Assembly (NCBI GenBank): GCA_037127315.1
Contig: JBBBDQ010001688.1
Span: 1,829,501 to 1,893,500 of the forward strand
Direction of reading: 5' to 3'
Origin: Ascarosepion bandense
Lineage: Eukaryota; Mollusca; Cephalopoda; Sepiida; Sepiidae
Length of the DNA: 64,000 nt
Position 1 is the stretch's first letter. The number at the start of each line of letters is the position of its first letter. The translations under genes and the position numbers were made by a program. Below the pieces are notes generated by a model. That model ran no database searches and was not told the DNA's origin. It saw only the letters and a list, made by a program, of their open reading frames with translations. Of the stretch, positions 45,461 to 56,524 are shown one piece after another.

Positions 45461-46375
45461 CTATTGTCTTTAAGAAAAAATTGTTTTTGTTAAATCAGGA
45501 ATTTCTGGAAGAATTCTTTTCATTTTAAAAATATTAATTGGAAAAATTTCTTATTAAAATTCTATATTAATTTCAGCCTTTTAGATGAGATGATTAAGTG
45601 AAAACTATATTTTTAATTCTAAATTGAAAAGCATAGTACAGATCATCAAACATCATTATTTTTAAGACTTTTTTTATGTGTATAAACGTCCTGATTTTTT
45701 ATATAAACAAACCATACAAGACATTATCAGAAAATAAGAGCAATAACTATAGTAAATTTACAGCCAAAAATATTTCAATAAAACATTAGATTCTGGAAAA
45801 TATTTTCTTAAATTTTAAAGATTATTGAGTACTTAAAAAAATTATATATAATATGTGCTCACATTATGTCAGCTACTTTTTTAACACCTGAAGCCCTATA
45901 GAACAATATTAGATAAATATGAAGCTGTCATATCTACAAACACTAAAAAAAACAGCTACTGTCAAGTTAAAAATGGATTTCTGTGATATTTTAAACTTAA
46001 ATAATAGTTGTTTCAAATTATAATAATTATACTTTAAATCAGTTAATATTCCTCATAGAATTTCAGAAAGTATATTTTATGTTTTGAAAAAAAAATTTTA
46101 AATGAAAAGTTCATTGTAATGAAAGACAATTAAAAAAGGGCACTAATTAGCTACATTAGTAAAAAAAAAAAAAAAAAAAACAATCCTTACACTCAATTTA
46201 AATTATTTAAAAAATTTTTGACATACAGCAAAGTATTTTGCTTATTGGAAATATTTAATTTAATCTATTAACTTGAAATTAAAACTAAAATAAAAGCTTC
46301 AAATAAGATTTTTTTTCATTTTTTAAAAATTCATTTTAAACCTTAGGTAACACTTTTTTTTATTTATTTTTATTT
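45461..46375 (+). repeat. AT-rich family copy O1, right part
   Basis: Resumes after element S and is colinear with O2 (31338-31885 and 32867-33185). It contains the unoccupied form of the Penelope insertion site (TAAATAATAGTT, 45998-46009) and ends at CCTTAGGTAACAC without a terminal inverted repeat. An A run of about 23 lies near 46160. Confidence 0.75.
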
Positions 46376-46379
46376 TTTT

Positions 46380-47735
46380 TTACCATTACCTATATTTTAC
46401 TGTTTAATTTTTCCTCTCTTGATGCTAACTTGAAATCAAAATTTTAAACTGGGTAAAATCCAGGAATCTTGAAAGATTGGTTCAATGCAAACTTTCTTCT
46501 CTCATATTTGATTCTTTGAACTCAGCTCAAAAGTCAAAATCTTACTTGAAAATTCAGCACTAATCCTGCAAAATGAGAGAAAGAAAACAGCAGACATGAA
46601 AATTGCATTGTTTTCTCTACATTATTAAAATAAACCTTCATTTGAAAAATATGATTTTTAGATAATTTTAAATGATTAAACAAACCAAAATATTTAAAAA
46701 TAGTTTCATAATTTTGCAAATGGTTCATTGTGAGAGTAATAGCTATGTGGTTTACTGCTTGAACAAGTAAAGTTATGGGAAAGGAGTTTGGCCAAGTGAT
46801 CAGATCTTTCTTTGTCAACTGTTGTAACAGCATAAAATTTCTAATGATAGGATGGAATGCAGGGAGAATTGGTTTCATGTTTCTTTTGAAAAAAGCTTTT
46901 TTATGTCTCTACTAAAAGAGAAAATATTTTTCTGTTGAACAGTATTCCTTAAAAGCTTAAAAACTATGGATATAAAACCTATTTGTATAAAAAAAAAATT
47001 TGGATTTTAGACTGTAATACATTTCACACAAGATTTAACCTGTTACTGAAAACAAAAACAAAAAACCATATTAGTTTAATTAAATAAAGCTGGAACTTAG
47101 TGTTGTAAGTTTCTGAAAGCTAGCATGAAATATGAGCTAAGGTAAAAACTAAATTTGTTTTTAAGGGAAGCAAAAATAGCATTGATCCAAAAATATGAGT
47201 GAAAAGAGGAAAGCAATTATAGAAATATCCAGTTTTAATTTAACAATGTGAACTCATTTTTTCCTCTCAGTAGACCAAAATAGAAAGATTTCTCTTTCAT
47301 TGCAAAAGCAAAAATTCTAAAATGAAAAGATTAAGACCAAAATAGACAGGATAAGACCTGGAAAAAGTTTTTTTTTGCATTAATAAAAATAAGAACTTGT
47401 TATATTGAAATGTAAGAATTTCTTTATTGGTTTTTCCATTGGAGTTGATTTTTTCCTTCTCTTTCTCTGTGTACACAAATCTCTCTTCAATTCAGTAGTC
47501 ATCCTTGTATATATTTAGATTTCTGAACTGATCATTGTTTACTTGAATTTATCTGACTGCCTCCTTCTCTCTCCTGCAGAAATTATTCCTGAATACATTT
47601 CTTTGACATTGTTCTTTTTTGGCAGGATAGGGTGGGGGTGATAGCTGCTTAAAATCAAATAAATTATTTACCTACCTTCCTCCACTGAAGTAGGATGTGA
47701 CACAAGGTCATTATGTGGGGGTGCTTATACACATA
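46380..47735. other. AT-rich stretch, no gene seen
   Basis: A good poly-pyrimidine acceptor (CCTTCTCTCTCCTGCAG, ending 47580) has no open frame with donor after it. The frame at 46878-46534 (-) is AT-driven. Confidence 0.55.
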
Positions 47736-48971
47736 CAAGGTATGATGGGTAAATTGTTGTCATTTTATATTTTTAATTTCACGTTGTTTTTTATTTTGTC
47801 TACTGCACATTATAGTAGAAAAAGAGTACCATAATGCAATTCGCTCTGCCAGAAATTTGGAAATGGCATGCTGTACTGCTTGGTATTTGCATCAGAAGCT
47901 CTATTATAAACATTTCAGAGTGTTTGGGTGTCAATCTGAGGACAGTGCAAATTATAAGGAAAGAGTTGGATGGGTCTAATGGTGATTATGAAAGTACAGC
48001 AGCTTGGAAAACTCATTCTGATCATTCTAATAAGAGAAGAACTCCCAAATTTGTTGGTGAGATCCAGGCCATGATTGACAATGATTCCTCTAAGTTAATC
48101 AGGTCCATATCCAGGGACACAGCATTATCTAAATTTCTTATCAGACAGGTAGTGTATAAAGACATTTAGTATTTCTCATACAAGATGAGAAAGTGTCAAT
48201 TTTTATCCTAAGCCATGAAGAACAAAAATACTTTTAAACAAACTCAAGCATCCCCTCAAACTGAACATACTTTAGTTTTCCTCAGCCAAGAAAAATTTCT
48301 CCTAGGATAAGATGGTAAACACGCAGAACGAAAGTTAGCTTGCTGTGTTCCCAAAAGATAAAGCAATGAAAACCAAATATCCAGTTAACATCATGGTGTT
48401 GGAAGCAATCACTAGTGATGGCGATGTTATGCCTCCATTCATCTTCCTGCAGAGCCTCAGACTCAATATGGAGACCTATCAAGTGCTTTAAGTGGGTAAT
48501 TCTGCTCTGGGTCAAGAGGATTGCTGCTGGAAGACCCTATATCTGGCAACAAGACTCTGCACCATGCCACTTGCAAGAAAACCTAGTCATGACTGTCAGA
48601 CAATTTCTGCAACCACATCACCTCTCACATTTGGCCACCTAACTCTCTAGACTTCAACCCTCTTGATTATTAGGTGTGAGAAGCAGTTAAGTAAGAGACC
48701 ATCAAAACTCCTTGTCACACAAAAAATGAACTGAAGGCAAGGATTATGGCTGCATTCACCAACTTAAACAAGACCACCATCTAGAAGAGTTGCAGAGAAT
48801 TCTGAAGTCATCTGGAGCTCATGGTTGATACCAATGGCAATTTTATTGATTAAATTTACTCTTTAGTATTTCAAGATATTTTTGTATAATTTTGGTAAAT
48901 ATATCTGTTAAAATGAGATGTCAGTATAATTTCCATTTTGCATAATTTAAACGACAGTTTATCATGCCATG
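47736..48971 (+). mobile_element. mariner element, nearly full length
   Basis: A 1236-bp element with TA outside both ends and decayed inverted ends (CAAGGTATGATGGGT from 47736; CATGGCATGATAAAC read inward from 48971). The size agrees with intact mariners (about 1.3 kb). It belongs to the same family as the deleted copy at 29367-30173. Confidence 0.88.
47834..48845 (+). pseudogene. mariner transposase, broken
   Basis: 47834-48169 is open and holds two DNA-binding helix-turn-helix segments (NISECLGVNLRTVQIIRKE; RRTPKFVGEIQAMI, SISRDTALSKFLIRQVV). The next block, with the first catalytic Asp, is shifted and shortened (about 48260-48350). The second catalytic motif is readable as WQQDSAPCH (48546-48572), and the third as NSLDFNPLDY (about 48641-48670) in a shifted frame. 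The spacing between these two Asp residues is close to the 34 residues expected of mariner. The family's NSPD reads NSLD here. Several shifts and stops make it inactive. Its role would be cut-and-paste transposition at TA. Confidence 0.87.
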
Positions 48972-50204
48972 TACATATGGGATAAAGACAAAAATTGCCC
49001 AGCCTGCGATCATCATTGCACTGAATTGGATATTATACCAACACCACCTCTATTAGTGCAATGAGGAAAATGTTCCTGCAGAGTTGAAATTCCTGGGATC
49101 AAACACCTCCTATCTAAATTGAAGAGAACAGATACTATGCATTAATGCTGGCTCAAACTAGAGTAAGTCTACATTGTGATCCATTCTCTCATTAATCCAA
49201 GTAAAAAAAAAAAAAGTCACAGGACAAAGCACACAGTGAACAAAATCCCAGCCTCTTATCCCAAAAATGGACAAAATCTCTGTGTCATAAATAAATTCTT
49301 TTAAGGAGCCCTATACATTTTTTCTGCCTTAATGTGTAAAGTATTCATATATTAGGACCTCATAGACACTCGTTGATGATAGTGAAATAATGTCCCCAAA
49401 TTTTTCACTAGAAAATCAAACAACTATTTTAAAACTGTAAGTTCATTTCATTATAAAGTGGATAACTTTCTCTTTCCTAAATAGAAATATCTTTCGCTTA
49501 AATTGCATAAATCACATGAATTTCAATAACAATAAATTAAACTTTATTAATTTGAGGTTTTCTGGTCAGAATTCAATGACATAACCTTTGAGGATAATTT
49601 ATATTTTTAATTTCAAAATAGTATTTTTATTAATAAGTTTTGTCTGTCTTTTATTATTTTAATCCTTTGAAATGCACTTTATAAAACAGTTTTAATGTAG
49701 TAAAAGCTTTTAATACAAAATATTGGATCCAACTAAGTGAAACTTCATTTGATAACTCTTAGGCTGACAAGATTTTATTGTATATAAAATTTTTCATATG
49801 TATAAAATTGCTTGATCGTAATCACCTTCTGATATTAAACAGTTCTCAGGAAGTCATATACTCAGGAAGTCAGTTTACTCAATGTTATCGAGGCATTTGG
49901 ACTATTCTTTTTTTCTTTACATGTCTGCTCAATTTAGGAAGTTAAAAAGAAAATTATAATTGATCTTATAACTGTGTTGTCCAGTATCCTTTAGAGAGGG
50001 ATATTCAAAACTTATATCAGGAAAAGAGTCTGCTATAAAGAAACCTCTCTGAAACTCACCTTATAGACAGAGATTTTGAAAATCTTCAGGAATAGATATA
50101 TTGCAGAACACATAATTTTTTTTTTAATTTTGGAATGGAAATATGCATACACGGCAAACTAAAACCCTGAGAGGCAAGGGTTATTATTTAAAAACTGCAA
50201 ATAG
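48972..50204. other. AT-rich spacer, no gene seen
   Basis: Nothing recognisable. Confidence 0.55.
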
Positions 50205-50645
50205 ACCTTCTTCAGAGATCATTCTTGTTCTTTTGTGTCATAGGCAATCACGATTCTCCACAATTTCCTGTTTTTTTTCTCTTAGTAAAGTTTCTTTTTG
50301 CTATCTCTTAATCCTTGTTCTGCCAACCATTTACACAAGCTTGTTAGGTAGGTTATACACTTTTTCTATCTATCCCTCTTGCCTTCAATTTCCTGTGTGT
50401 GCCAAATTTTCTAAGTCCTCTTACCTCATTATGGGCCCCAGAAATTTCAACTGTCTCTTTCTGAGATACTAAGTCTAAGTTTTGTTTTTGTTTCAACTTT
50501 CTCTAAAACTCTGTTAGTTACATGTTTAGTCCATGATATTCCCTGCATCCCTGTTGCCTCAAGTCGCTTCATCTCTGATAATAATGTCCAGCATTCACTA
50601 CTGCATAGGAGAACTTGTATTACATGATGGCTGGATGCAATCACT
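50205..50645 (-). mobile_element. RTE-type LINE 3' fragment
   Basis: The minus-strand frame at 50644-50447 reads LLCSSECWTLLSEMKRLEAT, GISWTKHVTNRVLEKVETK, the segment just downstream of the RT in the same family as 9527-9912 (compare EMWFHRRMLQISWIEHV). The remainder to about 50205 is the decayed C terminus and 3' UTR (ATCGTGATTGCCTATGACAC). Only the 3' end is present, as in the other copies here. Confidence 0.75.
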
Positions 50646-50662
50646 CACTATATTGTTAAAAG

Positions 50663-50666
<4 letters not shown>

Positions 50667-50702
<36 letters not shown>
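50667..50702. repeat. (TA)n microsatellite
   Basis: About 18 TA units. Confidence 0.95.
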
Positions 50703-50704
<2 letters not shown>

Positions 50705-50741
50705 ACAAGTCTATTACTTTTACTCAACAAATATTTTTAAC

Positions 50742-50752
50742 ATAATCTCCTT
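50742..50752. repeat. target-site duplication, left
   Basis: ATAATCTCCTT, identical to 51191-51201. Confidence 0.85.
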
Positions 50753-51190
50753 GAGTATTTACATCATTCAGACTATTGTCTTCATCTTTGTTGACATTTG
50801 TACGATATTTCGGCCGTTGTACGCTCCAGCCTTCTTCATATGCTAGGAATTTAGAACCGAACACTTTATTACAATCACTGGGGTATAATATCCTCATTCC
50901 TTGCGTAAAGCCTCGGTTGGAAGTCATAAGTTATCTCCCTCTAACTCTGCTACAGCAATGGTAAACAAGTAACTTTCAGGGTTAAAGGGAAACAACTCAT
51001 GACTTCTAACTTTACACAAGGAATGAGGATGATATACCCCAGTGATTGTAATAAAGGGTTTGTTTCTAAATTCCTAGCACCTGAAGAAGGCCAGAGCGTA
51101 CAATGGCTGAAATGTCGTACAGATGACAACAAAGATAAGGACAATAGTCCAAATAATGTAAATACTACTTCATCTCAGAAATATAGACAA
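50753..51190 (+). mobile_element. Penelope-derived near-palindrome, copy d
   Basis: A 438-bp insertion whose left half (about 50755-50945) is the reverse complement of its right half (about 50975-51166), with scattered mismatches. The centre is a short unpaired piece (CTACAGCAATGGTAAACAAG) from the SINE-like body. Both arms carry the CTTCAT/CAGG..GCTAGGAATTT block and the CTGAAGA..GAAA core. The right end extends past the arm by the family's roughly 25-nt terminus (TTCATCTCAGAAATATAGAC). A perfect 11-bp target duplication flanks it. A transcript would fold into one long hairpin. Confidence 0.88.
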
Positions 51191-51201
51191 ATAATCTCCT
51201 T
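51191..51201. repeat. target-site duplication, right
   Basis: ATAATCTCCTT, partner of 50742-50752. Confidence 0.85.
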
Positions 51202-52280
51202 CCTTGTCAATGCACTTAATTCATTGATGAATAGGAATCATATACTTCTAAAATTGAACAGTGTAAATTTCAGACTAAAAATTAGCTAATAACTATATCA
51301 TGCTACAGACTTTGCCTTTGTATGTAAAATTAATAATTAACCAAATGATTTAGTAACTGAGCACTTAGATACAGATCATGTGGTTCTTGTTCACAATGGC
51401 AAACCATTGAGTTCTTGGTGTGCGACTGCTGGCTACTGATGATGCCTCATATGTAATTATTCAGTGAATTTAAATCAGGAAAGCTACAAGACCATATATT
51501 AAGGGTGTCAATACACCTGGGCCATGTGGAAGATTGCAGAGTCTATTGGAACACTTTTGGTCTTTATTGGGCCAGCTCCTCATTCTAAGGTTGGATCACC
51601 ATTTCCTCTACTTGTATACTTCTATATAGGCCATGGCATTAATCCTAAATCATTGCAAGGAGAAATTTGCTGGCATGTTTATAACCCAAGGACAATCACA
51701 GATGACATGTGTATGCTGTGCATCATCATATATATCTCTGTATGGGCATGCAAAAGCATCTGTCATTCTACCTGCTTACTTTATGAGCCTGGTAAATAAC
51801 CAGCTCATCTGTTTAGGGAGCTTGAGATTATTCAGCAAGCACTTTGTTCAGGTCACACACTTAGACATAAGATCAATGTGATAAAGAACAATTTATCAGT
51901 TGTCCTCAAGCATTACATATGCTAATTATTGGCTTGTTCAGATTGTCCTGGACAGACTCTCCTTTCATGATGATGTCTGATCGTACAGAATGTTTCTTTC
52001 TTAACCATTTCTGATACATTCTTTCAGGCCATAAACACAAAAGACTTGGCCACTTTAAAGAAGCTGGCTATCTTCAAGTTGCTGTGATGAGTGGCTTTTT
52101 ATATCCTGTGTCAAACTGAAAGCTGCCATATGAATACTTTTAATAGATCTGAAAGAGAAAAGAGAATATTAAAATTTGGTGCATTTCATCTATGAGTTAA
52201 TATGCTATTTATTGTCTAAAAAGATGTGTCCTCAGATGCCTTGACCATCTTACATAGAGGCATCGCTAATCGTGTTACTG
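51202..52280. other. non-coding stretch of higher complexity
   Basis: 51380-52120 is less AT-skewed than its flanks. A splice-acceptor-like TTCTTTCAG (ending 52028) precedes 19 open codons without a donor. Short open frames at 51524-51799 and 51633-51881 match nothing I know. It may be an unrecognised repeat. Confidence 0.45.
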
Positions 52281-52284
52281 CAGA

Positions 52285-52460
52285 AATGCATTGAAAAACA
52301 GAAATAAAATGATTACCAGGGATCAGGAAATAATGAAAGCATTATCGATAGAAGAAGGTTATATCTTTAATGTAATTATGTTGCTAGTGATTTTACTATA
52401 GACATGCTTTGCAAATCGGAAAGGAATATCCTATGATTAGGAATTAATACATAAAATTTT
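52285..52460 (+). repeat. dispersed repeat, copy 2
   Basis: Partner of 26868-27020: GGATCAGGAAATAATGAAAG, a GCTAGTGATTTTACTATAGA block and TTAGGAATTAAT occur in the same order and spacing. Confidence 0.6.
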
Positions 52461-52989
52461 AAATTTTAGTATTCAAACATTTTCAGCATTTCCTATTGGT
52501 ACAATTTATGTCTTTAGTTAAATGAAGTTCTTCTAGACAACAAAATGTTACACACTTTTTCTATTTTGTCTTTCCTTTGCTTAACATGAAAGAATTATGT
52601 ATAATTTTAAAAACAAGATAGGAAATATGTTAGTTATTAGAAAAATAGTAAATAGTAAAATACTACCCCTCTCCCACCCACTTTGTGACTTATCAACCAC
52701 TAAATATTAAATGATGTTTTGGTTGGTTTCTCTTGCCAATTGTGATTTCACTCTAATAAGCATGTAAAAGTGAGATTGTTTGAAAATGGAATAAAAGGTT
52801 AAATTTATTTGTCAAAATGATATTCATTTATAACAATAACAAAATATTATGTGAAACTTAATTTTTTCTTGTTCCTTGAATCAGAAATTTTGAATGAAAA
52901 GGTATCAAATAAGCTTGAATTTTTCTTCATTGATTAGGATATATAGAAGTTTTGATTGAGCTAATTGGAGGATACTCTTCTTCTATATG

Positions 52990-53045
52990 CTGCTTCCCTT
53001 CAGAACATAGGCAATCATGCCTCTCTACAACTATCTCATGTGACT
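52990..53045 (-). mobile_element. RTE-type LINE extreme 3' end
   Basis: On the minus strand this reads GTAGAGAGGCATGATTGCCTATGTTCTGAAGG, the same ending as 9865-9898 (GCCATAATCGCCTATGTCCCAAAAGG). Only a few dozen bases remain. Confidence 0.5.
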
Positions 53046-53049
53046 GTTA

Positions 53050-55029
53050 AATATCTCAAACCTAACAATTTGATATTCTGGACTTAAATATGCATTGATT
53101 ACTATAATGCTTCTTTTTTTCTTTTTCTTTTTTTTTTTTTTTGACCCTTTGATTGATGAGTGAACAGATACTGATTGTTAACAAAAGTGCCAATCAATAC
53201 TGAAATTTTATCATTTTCTACTGGGACTGCACTTGTAGATAATGTGTATTTCAATAACCAAATGTAGGAATACCAATTTTGGGAAGTGTGTTAGTGAGTT
53301 TGCAAGGCCTCCTTGTATTGTACCAGTTTGTAAAATTCTGGTTAACTTTTTAATACAACTTGTCTTTTATTACTTTTTATACTGAAATTGCAGAAACACT
53401 CAGAGAATTTGTTTTTCATACATTGTTCATTGTGTTGAATTTTGAAATATAGTGGTTTCCTTTTGTTTTAGCATCTTAAGAGTTAAGATTTGTGGGTGGT
53501 TCCAAATCTGTCTTTGATACCAATACTAAGAAAAAAAATTCCTGAAATTCTTTAATGCTTTTCTGTACCATATAGGAGTTAAAATGTTTGTGTAGATATT
53601 AAATTTCACCATTAATGGAAACATCTTTCAGTGGATTTATTTCTTTTTTGGTTTCATTAGGAAATTAAACTCAGTTTCTTTTTGTTTTTTTGTTTGTTTT
53701 TTTTTTTTGCTCATTCTGCGTTGGTTTCTTTTTAATGCTCCACTCTTATCTCTTGTCTTTTTATATATATAACATGCACATAGCACCAATTTGATTTTAA
53801 ACTATACAATTAACCTCTTAACAATGTCAGAACACTATTCTTAGAGAAACATTGGTAAAATGATTTTCTGTTTTCAAGAATAAAACTTAAAATTCAGATA
53901 TTTACTACCAAAAATTAAATTTTAGTTTTGAAAGCAATTAGCATAGATTGCTGATATATCATTTAATGAAACAAATTGCATCCACACAAACATTTGACTA
54001 AGTCTTTAAGTATGTGAAAATGTTTATTTTTTAACATATCCTTCTTGTCAAAGCATGCACATCATACATTTGCAAATATTAATCTCTGAGAATATACAAT
54101 GAAAATTTATCTAATAACTGAGTTAGGCTATAAACATTAAGCCATTTTATGCCCCCCCCCCCACCACCACCACCAACAACAACGGAGTACTGAAAAATTC
54201 AGGGCCTGACCAAAAGTTCTTTCTCCCCAAATTCTAATTTTATTAAAAGTCAGAAAATTTCATCATCTGTGTGTGTGTGTGTAATGTTTTCAAAACTGAG
54301 CTGAAAAAGAATATTTTTTTTAAATTTTACTTATTGTCTTCTATACTTGTGTGAAGGTTAATTGACCTGTTTCTGTTTGAAATGCCAATCTATTTTTATT
54401 TGAAACCTCAAAAATACTTCATTTTCTATTGAAGATTTGTATCTTGTCAAAGTTGTCAGTACATTTTCCTATTTATATCTTTTTCCCTAAAAAAACAAAG
54501 TAGCATAGTTTATATGAGTGCACGCACACAATTCTATAGTAGATATTGGATTATGAAATCTTGTATGTTTACTTTGTGTAAATAGCTTATGCATATATAT
54601 ATATATAGTCATATTCTCTAAACCTTTGAGATGTATCTCTTCAATATCAAAGCAACAACTTTGTAATTAGCGCTTAATAAATCAAAAGTTATCTCCCTTG
54701 ATAAGAGGATTTTTGTGTATTTATATTTAATTAAAATTTATTTGCAAATCAGTCAAATGAAAATGGTTTTATTCTCCAAGTCAGATAATTTAATTCTAAT
54801 GTGCTAACAAAAACTGCACTATGATATTCTATTGCTGTTGTTATGCCAACAAATATGCAATCATACAGAATTCAATTTATAATATTGATATATAATATTT
54901 TTCAGAATTACCTCATGTTTATTTTTTAGAGTTGCTTTCATTTTATACATGTAAACAAATCAATAGATACATTATTTAATGTCGAAAAAAACATGTTACA
55001 CAGCAATATTTTTAACTCTATTCTTCCTT
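53050..55029. other. AT-rich stretch, no gene seen
   Basis: Contains microsatellites (C-run/CCA/ACA at 54153-54183, GT at 54267-54283, TA at 54593-54607) and one AAGTTATCTCCCTT at 54687-54700, the SINE-type motif on the minus strand, with no A or B box found nearby. Confidence 0.55.
54153..54183. repeat. (C)n-(CCA)n-(ACA)n compound microsatellite
   Basis: About twelve C residues running into CCA and then ACA units. Confidence 0.93.
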
Positions 55030-55152
55030 GCCAATGTGCTCAATTCAGTAGTAAGTATTCATTATTCTTTTATGTGCCATATCCCTTCAGGATGTTGGTG
55101 ATCATAGTTCTCCACAATTTTCTGTTTCTTGTGACTCTTAATAGCTTTTGTC
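55030..55152 (-). mobile_element. RTE-type LINE fragment, 3' side of split copy
   Basis: On the minus strand, AATTGTGGAGAACTATGATC and GGGATATGGCACATAAAAGA form the RTE 3' end seen also at 50205-50260. It is separated from the rest of its copy (56322-56520) by the 1161-bp hAT-type element. Confidence 0.7.
55145..55152. repeat. 8-bp target-site duplication, left
   Basis: CTTTTGTC, identical to 56314-56321. Confidence 0.9.
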
Positions 55153-56313
55153 TAGGTACCGCCACAAAATCGCTGAAAAAACAGCATAGTATGAAGGAAA
55201 AAAGCCCCAAACTAAATAAAAACAAAGTTTTATCGGCAAAATGTTTATATTATCATTAAGAGGATAGATCAAAGCATTTTTAATTTATTTTTAAATTTTT
55301 TAGTTATTTCTAACACGTTCGAAATTTTTGTAGAAATTTTTTTCTTATGTCAATGCGAGACCTAAATTGACACAATGTTTATTAAGTAAAAAAAAAAAAA
55401 CGTAATATTGCACAATGCACTTTTTTGACCGTGAAAGACACATTAATTTGGAAATTCTTGCAAAAATCAAATGGTCGGATTTTGATGAAAATTTCAGGAC
55501 TTATTCATAATTGACTGAAATCAATTTTGAAATAATTATTTTGTATAAAATATTGGTAAAAATATTTATTTTTTTTACATATGTTTTCTCTCTCTCTCTC
55601 TCTCTCCCCCCCCCCCCCATTAATTTCCAGATATTTTTAAAAATTTGACAACGGGCAGAAATAAGCCTAATATAATTAAATTCAGGAGTCATTGGGGAAT
55701 GCTAATCAAGTTTTTTTTTTCTCCAGTAGTCCCTGACTTTCTAAAAATAGGTCCGTATTGGATAAACTTCTGATTGCTTTTATAAACAATATAAATATAA
55801 ATTTTCTCTAAAAAGAAAAAAAAATTCAATGAATAATTAATTTTTAGAAGAATTATATTCATTTTTTTAAAATTCTTTAATTATATATAAAAAGTTTCAA
55901 AATTATTGTTAAATTTCTTCCTCTATTGGACCGGCTAGGGTATGTAATTAATACATGAAAACTACAATTACTAATCAAAAATTTAAAAGCTTAATACAAA
56001 TGATTGACGTGTCAGCGACGTATATTTTATTTTTGCCAGATTTTTAAAACAGAAATGTGGCTACTATTTACATAATGTGTCGATCAATCAAAAAAATGGC
56101 AGTACGTTTAAATTTATTTTTTAATCTGAAAAATTTTAGATTCCAATCAATATAATTTTGGTTTAAAATATGCCAGTGTATTTTGTTTACTGGAATTACT
56201 AAATTTAATCTCTTGACTTTCAATTAAAGCTAATTTTAAAGCTAAAATATAACTTATTTATTTAAAATATTTCATTTTAAAATCAGGTATCGAAAATTTA
56301 GTGGAGGTACCTA
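55153..56313 (+). mobile_element. hAT-type non-autonomous element R (1161 bp)
   Basis: This is the reference copy of the AT-rich family. The ends TAGGTACCGCCAC (55153-55165) and GTGGAGGTACCTA (56301-56313) are inverted repeats with one mismatch in 13. A perfect 8-bp duplication (CTTTTGTC) flanks it. No transposase or other coding sequence is present. Terminal repeats of this length with 8-bp duplications are typical of hAT elements; the superfamily is inferred from those two traits only. Its internal blocks recur in partial copies at 8.4, 31.2-33.2, 36.6-42.7 and 44.3-46.4 kb. It interrupts an RTE fragment, so it is the younger insertion. Confidence 0.9.
55587..55618. repeat. (CT)n-(C)n microsatellite
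   Basis: About nine CT units followed by some 13 C residues, inside element R. Confidence 0.93.
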
Positions 56314-56321
56314 CTTTTGTC
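56314..56321. repeat. 8-bp target-site duplication, right
   Basis: CTTTTGTC, identical to 55145-55152. Confidence 0.9.
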
Positions 56322-56520
56322 TTTTTACCATACCTGCTCCACTATTTATTCACTCAACCTTGCCAGGTAGGTTGTATATGGCGTTCCTCTGTCTCTCTTA
56401 CTTTCAATCTGTCCTGTGAGTATTAAATTTTTCAAGTCCTCCTTCCTCCTCATGTACCCCAAAAATCTCAATTATCTCTTTTTGATAAGTATAAGTGTTC
56501 TTTTTGTTACTATTTTCTCT
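56322..56520 (-). mobile_element. RTE-type LINE fragment, 5' side of split copy
   Basis: Matches 50330-50520 in order: AGGTAGGTTGTATATGG, TTTCAATCTGTCCTGTG, AAATTTTTCAAGTCCTCC, CCCCAAAAATCTCAATTAT and CTCTTTTTGATAAGTATAAG. Coding sense is minus; the readable peptide is the LKNLILTG-type region seen at 9627-9740. Confidence 0.75.
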
Positions 56521-56524
56521 AGAG

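Noticed and set aside
47581..47650. Possible exon after CCTTCTCTCTCCTGCAG
   Set aside because: No open frame ending at an acceptable donor follows.
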